Positions 60,801-64,000 of a stretch of 64,000 nucleotides of DNA are shown here, in pieces (positions within the stretch are counted from its first letter, which is position 1; every line of letters starts with the position of its first letter). This DNA comes from Ilumatobacter coccineus YM16-304 (GTDB taxonomy: Bacteria; Actinomycetota; Acidimicrobiia; Acidimicrobiales; Ilumatobacteraceae). The DNA lies in the NCBI RefSeq assembly GCF_000348785.1, contig NC_020520.1, positions 1 through 64,000 on the forward strand, read 5' to 3'. A program made the position numbers and the translations under genes. Below the pieces are notes generated by a model, which saw only the letters and a list, made by a program, of their open reading frames with translations, was not told where the DNA came from and did not search any database.

Positions 60801-62924
60801 GGCACCGCCCTGCCGACGACGGCGGTCGTCTCCGGCAGTGGAACGACGTACTCGGTGGCGGTGAGTGGCATGTCGACCGCCGGAACCGTGATCGCCGACA
60901 TCGACGGCGGACGCGTTCGGGCCGACTCGCCGGTCAACGCGACGAACAGCCCGTCGACGTCCACCGACAACGTCATCGATTTCGACGGCGACGCGCCCAC
61001 CGTCACGATCGAACAGGCCACCGCACAAGCCGATCCGACGAACATCGACAGTTTCGTCTTCGACGTCGAGTTCTCCGAACCCGTGAGTGGATTCACCGGC
61101 ACCGACGTCACGGTTGGCGGCACCGCCGGCGCGGCAACCGTTGCGGTGGCCGGCACGAGCCCCGGAACCGACTTCACCGTCACGGTGAGCGGCGCCACGT
61201 CCGACGGCACCGTGGTGGCGTCGATCGGCGCTGGAGCCGTCGCCGACGACGCCGGCAACACGTCGGACGCCTCGACGTCGACCGACAACAGCGTCACGTA
61301 CGACGCGACCGGCCCGACGGTCACGATCGAGCAGGCCACCGCGCAAGCCGATCCGACGAACGTCGACGGTTTCGTCTTCGACGTCGAGTTCTCCGAACCC
61401 GTGAGTGGCTTCACCGATGCCGATGTCACGGTCGGCGGCACCGCGGGCGCGGCAACCGTTGCGGTGGCCGGCACGAGCCCGGGAACCGACTTCACCGTCA
61501 CGGTGAGCGGCGCCACCGGTGACGGAACGATCATCCCCACCGTGCGAGCCGGAGCGGTCGCCGACTCGCTCGGCAACCCGTCCACAGCATCCACCTCGGG
61601 CGACAACACCGTCACGTACGACGCGACCAGCCCGACGGTCACCATCGACCAGGCGGCGTCGCAGCGTGACCCGGTCAACGTCGAGCCGTTCGTGTTCGAC
61701 GTCGTGTTCTCCGAGCCGGTCACCGGCTTCACGGGAACCGACGTGGTGATCGGCGGAACCGCCGGTGCCACCACCGCGGTGGTCAGCGGTTCGGGTTCGG
61801 CCTACACGGTCTCGGTGTCGGGCACTGCCAACGACGGCACGGTCACGGCATCGATCGTCTCGGCCGCCGTGACCGACCCGACCGGTAACCCGTCGGCGGC
61901 CTCGACCTCGACCGACAACCAGATCACCTACGACACCTCGTTGGCGTCGGTGACCGTCGAGCAGGCCGCTGGCCAGAGCGATCCGACCGCGACCGACGGT
62001 GTGGCGTTCGACGTCGTGTTCTCCGAACCGGTGACCGGATTCGATGCGTCCGACGTGGTCGTGAGCGGAGCGGGCGGGGCCTCGGTCGCCGTCTCCGGGT
62101 CGGGTGCGGCGTACGTCGCCACCGTCACGGGGCTCGCCGGAGAAGGAACGGTGTCGGCATCGGTCCCGGCCGGGGCGGCCGCCACTGCGGCCGGGGGCAC
62201 GAACGTCGACTCCGTCTCGGTCGACTCGTCGGTGAGCTACGACTTCGTCGGCCCGACGATCGTCACGCCCGATTCCCCACTCGTCGTCGCCAACGATCCC
62301 GGCAAGGCCGGTGCCGACGTCACGTTCGTGGTCACCGCCACCGACGGACCGTCGGGCTCGACGCTCGACGCATCGCTGGATGTTGCTGATCTGGATGTCA
62401 CCGCTCTCGATGTTGCTGCTCTGAGTGTCGCTGCTCTGGACGTTGCGGTGACGTGTGATCCGGTGTCGGGATCGTTCTTCTCGGTCGGCACCACCACGGT
62501 CACGTGCACGGCGTCCGACGAGCTCGGCAACGACTCGGTCGCGAGCTTCGACGTGACGGTCACCGACGAAGAGGCCCCGACGATCGCCGAAGTGCCCGAC
62601 GTGCAGGCCACAGCCGCTGGTGCCGGTGGCACGGTGGTCGTCACGTACGACCTGCCGGCCGGCAGCGATGTGGCGGGTGCGGCATCGGTCGAGTGTGTGC
62701 CGCCCTCCGGTTCGGCGTTCCCGATCGGTGACACCACGGTCACGTGCACGGCAACCGACGACGCCGGCAACACCTCCACCACCACCTTCGTGGTGTCGGT
62801 CGTGTCGGTCGAACTCCCCGCAACCGGCGGAGGCCTGGGTCTCACCCGTCCGGCGCTGGGCGTCCTGCTCATCGGACTCGGCCTGTTCGTCGCCTCCCGC
62901 AGTCGTCGCCTCCGCGTCAGCTGA
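57819..62924 (+). CDS. LPXTG-anchored surface protein with repeated Ig-like modules
   Basis: The 1701-residue protein has a signal peptide (LCLMLLVVVTDTPSVSIA). Seven DUF11-like beta modules follow at about 35-950, each with a motif like DLDAALAGLAATGLPLNDVCG and a conserved Cys pair. Next are five cadherin/Ig-like modules at about 950-1475, opening VTIEQATAQADPTN. Two HYR-type domains follow to about 1660, and the cell-wall sorting end LPATGG, one helix and RSRRLR. So it is exported and probably sortase-anchored; no sortase gene is in the window. The Ig modules repeat at a 318-bp period. The protein is presumably an adhesin or structural surface protein. Confidence 0.85.
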   Translation: MAVVGIGERVKRLGAALCLMLLVVVTDTPSVSIAAPPTFAQYHSPSTIGVGSATRLVFTIDNSFQSTPVGSLSFVDNLPAGVTVASSPDVENTCGGIVDAPAGGAAISLTDGVIGGGQRCTISVFVTSSTPGAATNTTSDLTSTEGNAGPTTSTLTVATNRPGVGRSFSPSTVAFGERSTMTFTVDNSASSSFSSAFPFLDRLPPGIVVADPERVVTSCGVVTTAPGTSTVETGTSLVTAGSSCSVSVDVVANAVGVHDVIGSEYSASGGSSGFAVAPLTVVGDDLIVVQDVLDDPAEESGTATVRYSVLNRSRSTDVGAVGFTVDLDAALSGLVATGLPISDPCGPGSQVSGTSVVTVSGAAVAAGERCEFDIEVAVPAGAVGDHVIATSAITSDAGSFSAASDLLSVGRAPSLTFDFVEEPVGAGSQVTLRYTIANDRTDAAATDIAFIHPFDMFADTMSPLIPSDPCGSGSLMYSTVNAGTPHVQLLNGVLAAGASCTFDVLIDVSDDAPSGIWPSSTSRLTATVAGSVLSSREASDDLHTIAAPSLRKSFSTGPHLPGDSVTIEYSLASTGAAPDEDLSAEGAVTAISFTDDLDAALAGLAATGLPLNDVCGTGSQVTGTSVLTVTGANLAPGTACTFTVDAQVPAGASSGAFVSTTSAVMADVGGVITTGAPATDELEVYELVATKSFIDDPVTTGGSATLRFTIENLGSSDATDIFFTDNLGLMAPGIAATTAPQPDVCGAGSQITGTNFLIFVGGNLLAGESCTFDVDVAIPASVASGSYTNTTSSVTATVDGTTATLAPMSDVLVVERPLPVLLSAEVTDDPVLAGDTATLEFTIENPNASDVMSSIEFTADLDEALAGMVASGLPLVNPCGAGSNVSGSSEIVVSGASLAGGASCSFSVTLQIPPAVASGRSSIVTSAPDASVGGFPTTGNVATADFVVADPGDVTVTIDQASGQADLSNVEPVFFDVVFSGSVTDFSGDDVELSGTALPTTAVVSGSGTTYSVAVSGMSTAGTVIADIDGGRVRADSPVNATNSPSTSTDNVIDFDGDAPTVTIEQATAQADPTNIDSFVFDVEFSEPVSGFTGTDVTVGGTAGAATVAVAGTSPGTDFTVTVSGATSDGTVVASIGAGAVADDAGNTSDASTSTDNSVTYDATGPTVTIEQATAQADPTNVDGFVFDVEFSEPVSGFTDADVTVGGTAGAATVAVAGTSPGTDFTVTVSGATGDGTIIPTVRAGAVADSLGNPSTASTSGDNTVTYDATSPTVTIDQAASQRDPVNVEPFVFDVVFSEPVTGFTGTDVVIGGTAGATTAVVSGSGSAYTVSVSGTANDGTVTASIVSAAVTDPTGNPSAASTSTDNQITYDTSLASVTVEQAAGQSDPTATDGVAFDVVFSEPVTGFDASDVVVSGAGGASVAVSGSGAAYVATVTGLAGEGTVSASVPAGAAATAAGGTNVDSVSVDSSVSYDFVGPTIVTPDSPLVVANDPGKAGADVTFVVTATDGPSGSTLDASLDVADLDVTALDVAALSVAALDVAVTCDPVSGSFFSVGTTTVTCTASDELGNDSVASFDVTVTDEEAPTIAEVPDVQATAAGAGGTVVVTYDLPAGSDVAGAASVECVPPSGSAFPIGDTTVTCTATDDAGNTSTTTFVVSVVSVELPATGGGLGLTRPALGVLLIGLGLFVASRSRRLRVS
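61002..61637 (+). repeat. 318-bp direct repeats inside the surface protein gene
   Basis: Two nearly identical 318-base copies (61002-61319 and 61320-61637) encode the 106-residue module that starts VTIEQATAQADPTN. A third, more diverged copy starts at 61638, again with the same period. High identity makes copy-number change by recombination likely. Confidence 0.85.
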
Positions 62925-62964
62925 GATCAGCGATCGAGTCGGCGGACGACGCCGGGCGAGCGGT

Positions 62965-63005
62965 CGGCTTGTTTCCCCTGGACCCGGTCCGAAGGAAACA
63001 AGCCG
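62965..63005. terminator. Bidirectional terminator hairpin
   Basis: CGGCTTGTTTCC (62965-62976) pairs with its exact complement at 62994-63005, and the loop has its own GGACCCGGTCC palindrome. It lies between convergent genes. The outer stem contains T/A runs on both sides. Confidence 0.7.
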
Positions 63006-63090
63006 GATCGAGTCTCAGCCCGCTACCGCGTCGCGGGCGTGTTGGCCGCGGGAGTGGTGTTCTCGGGCGTGGTCCGGGGGATCGGGTTCG

Positions 63091-63942
63091 TCAGCTGCAG
63101 GCGTCGCCGTTGATGGTGTTGCCGGCGGTGCACGAGATGCTGCCGTCGACGCTCACGTCGCCGGTGATCTCCACGTCGCCCGACGGGAGGATGGTCAGCG
63201 TGGTGGTGACCGTGCCGCCGTCGTCGCGGCTGAGCGTGAACCCGCCAGTGCTGGTCGCTTCGAGATTCCAGTCGATGCCCGAGACGTCGTCACGCAGGAC
63301 GAGGCTGCCGTCGCCGAGGCTCACGGTGCCGGAGGATTCGACGACGAGTGCGTCGGTCGGTGCTCCGGGCTGGATCTTGAAGGGCAGCGTGCCGCCGGTC
63401 GTGGCGTCGCGCACGAAGAAGTTGGTCTCGTTGCTTCCGAGATCCCAGGCCTGCGGCTGGAATCCCTGTGACCCGTCCTGGTCGAGGCGCAGCGTCGGCG
63501 AGTTGCCGTCGACGACGTGCGCTTGCGTGGCGGGGTTCGCCGTGCCGAGACCGACGCGGCCCGCGTCGTCGACTCGCAACGAGTCGGTGCCGGCGCCCGC
63601 TTCGATCGTGAACGGGGTGCTGCCACCGTCGAGATCGTCGATCGAGAACTTGTTGAGACCGCCGTTGGTCGAGTCGTTGACCGTGATCTGCCAGTCGTTG
63701 GTCGGGAAGGATCCGCTGTTCGAGGTGTCGACGAAACGAATTCGGAGGTTGTTCTCCTTCAGGCGGATCGTGTCGTACCCGAAGCTCTCGTTGTTCTGAC
63801 AGTCGATGCCGACGCACAGCGACCCTTTCAGCACCGTGTCGTCAGCGATCACCTCGTCGGCGAAGACCCCGACGCCGGTCAGCCCCAGGCCGACCGTGGC
63901 GGCGACCGATCCGGTGACGATTGCTGTTTTCCGCTTACTCAT
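63091..63942 (-). CDS. Secreted tail-fibre/endosialidase-like protein
   Basis: The 283-residue protein starts with a signal-like segment (KTAIVTGSVAATVGLGLTG). It then carries a conserved block: DDTVLKGSLCVGIDC, ESFGYDTIRLKENNLRIRF and FPTNDWQITVNDS, then GRVGLGTANPATQAHV. These repeats recur in secreted proteins of cyanobacteria and proteobacteria and in tail-fibre-like proteins; the family has no known activity. It ends with a Cys-containing GDVSVDGSISCTAGN. It is convergent with the surface adhesin. Confidence 0.78.
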   Translation of the reverse strand: MSKRKTAIVTGSVAATVGLGLTGVGVFADEVIADDTVLKGSLCVGIDCQNNESFGYDTIRLKENNLRIRFVDTSNSGSFPTNDWQITVNDSTNGGLNKFSIDDLDGGSTPFTIEAGAGTDSLRVDDAGRVGLGTANPATQAHVVDGNSPTLRLDQDGSQGFQPQAWDLGSNETNFFVRDATTGGTLPFKIQPGAPTDALVVESSGTVSLGDGSLVLRDDVSGIDWNLEATSTGGFTLSRDDGGTVTTTLTILPSGDVEITGDVSVDGSISCTAGNTINGDACS

Positions 63943-64000
63943 GAACGATTCTCCCGCGTGTTTGAACGACTCGAACGTACACGACTGGCTGGTGTGATTC

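Overview
The window is high-GC actinobacterial DNA that begins at the replication origin. Gene order and protein style (dnaA-dnaN-recF-dciA-gyrB-gyrA, a DUF3566 protein, tRNA-Ile, mycothione reductase, a mycothiol-dependent-type DinB enzyme, 'PCRLADTRP' secreted proteins) point to class Acidimicrobiia, probably an Ilumatobacter-like marine bacterium. The taxon is an inference from style, not a database match.

Layout. 1-12.9 kb is the conserved origin block: oriC with DnaA boxes on both sides of dnaA, then dnaA, dnaN, recF, a reverse-strand secreted protein inserted before dciA, gyrB, gyrA, a TadE/G-like protein, an extremely acidic DUF3566 membrane protein and tRNA-Ile(GAT). In mycobacteria tRNA-Ala follows tRNA-Ile closely; here it lies 22 kb further on, at 34.9 kb. 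13-34.8 kb is metabolic and housekeeping sequence: dehydrogenase-like and hydrolase genes, an MgtE-N/CBS protein, a molybdopterin oxidoreductase, phosphatase, NUDIX, DMT exporter, mycothione reductase, TSUP permease, class V aminotransferase, sugar-lactone oxidase, an acyl-CoA dehydrogenase, a GlxA-type regulator, and an XRE/nucleotidyltransferase pair with a perfect palindromic operator beside tRNA-Ala.

34.9-38.6 kb looks like a decayed integrated element: tRNA-Ala, a strong terminator, a frameshifted tyrosine-recombinase remnant, a small Cys-rich protein with its own promoter and leader hairpin, a membrane pentapeptide-like protein and long stretches without convincing genes. 38.6-47.8 kb carries a secreted subtilase, two lipoproteins, small enzymes, a class II aldolase, and a baeRF/universal-stress-protein pair.

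48-57.6 kb is a coherent purine operon: GntR/UTRA regulator, BMP-type lipoprotein, double-domain ABC ATPase, two permeases, adenine deaminase, adenosine deaminase and an acyl-CoA-dehydrogenase-fold flavoprotein, mostly linked by 4-base ATGA overlaps. The sequence supports nucleoside/purine import followed by deamination; the flavoprotein's job is unknown. 57.8-63.9 kb has a 1701-residue LPATG-anchored repeat adhesin and a convergent secreted tail-fibre-like protein.

Most notable non-coding signals are: a family of 36-bp tandem repeats at three loci (9, 5 and 2 units), two of which end exactly on the stop codon of a reverse-strand gene; a 28-bp perfect inverted repeat between gyrB and gyrA; and 24-bp and 33-bp palindromes near 33.9 and 32.5 kb.
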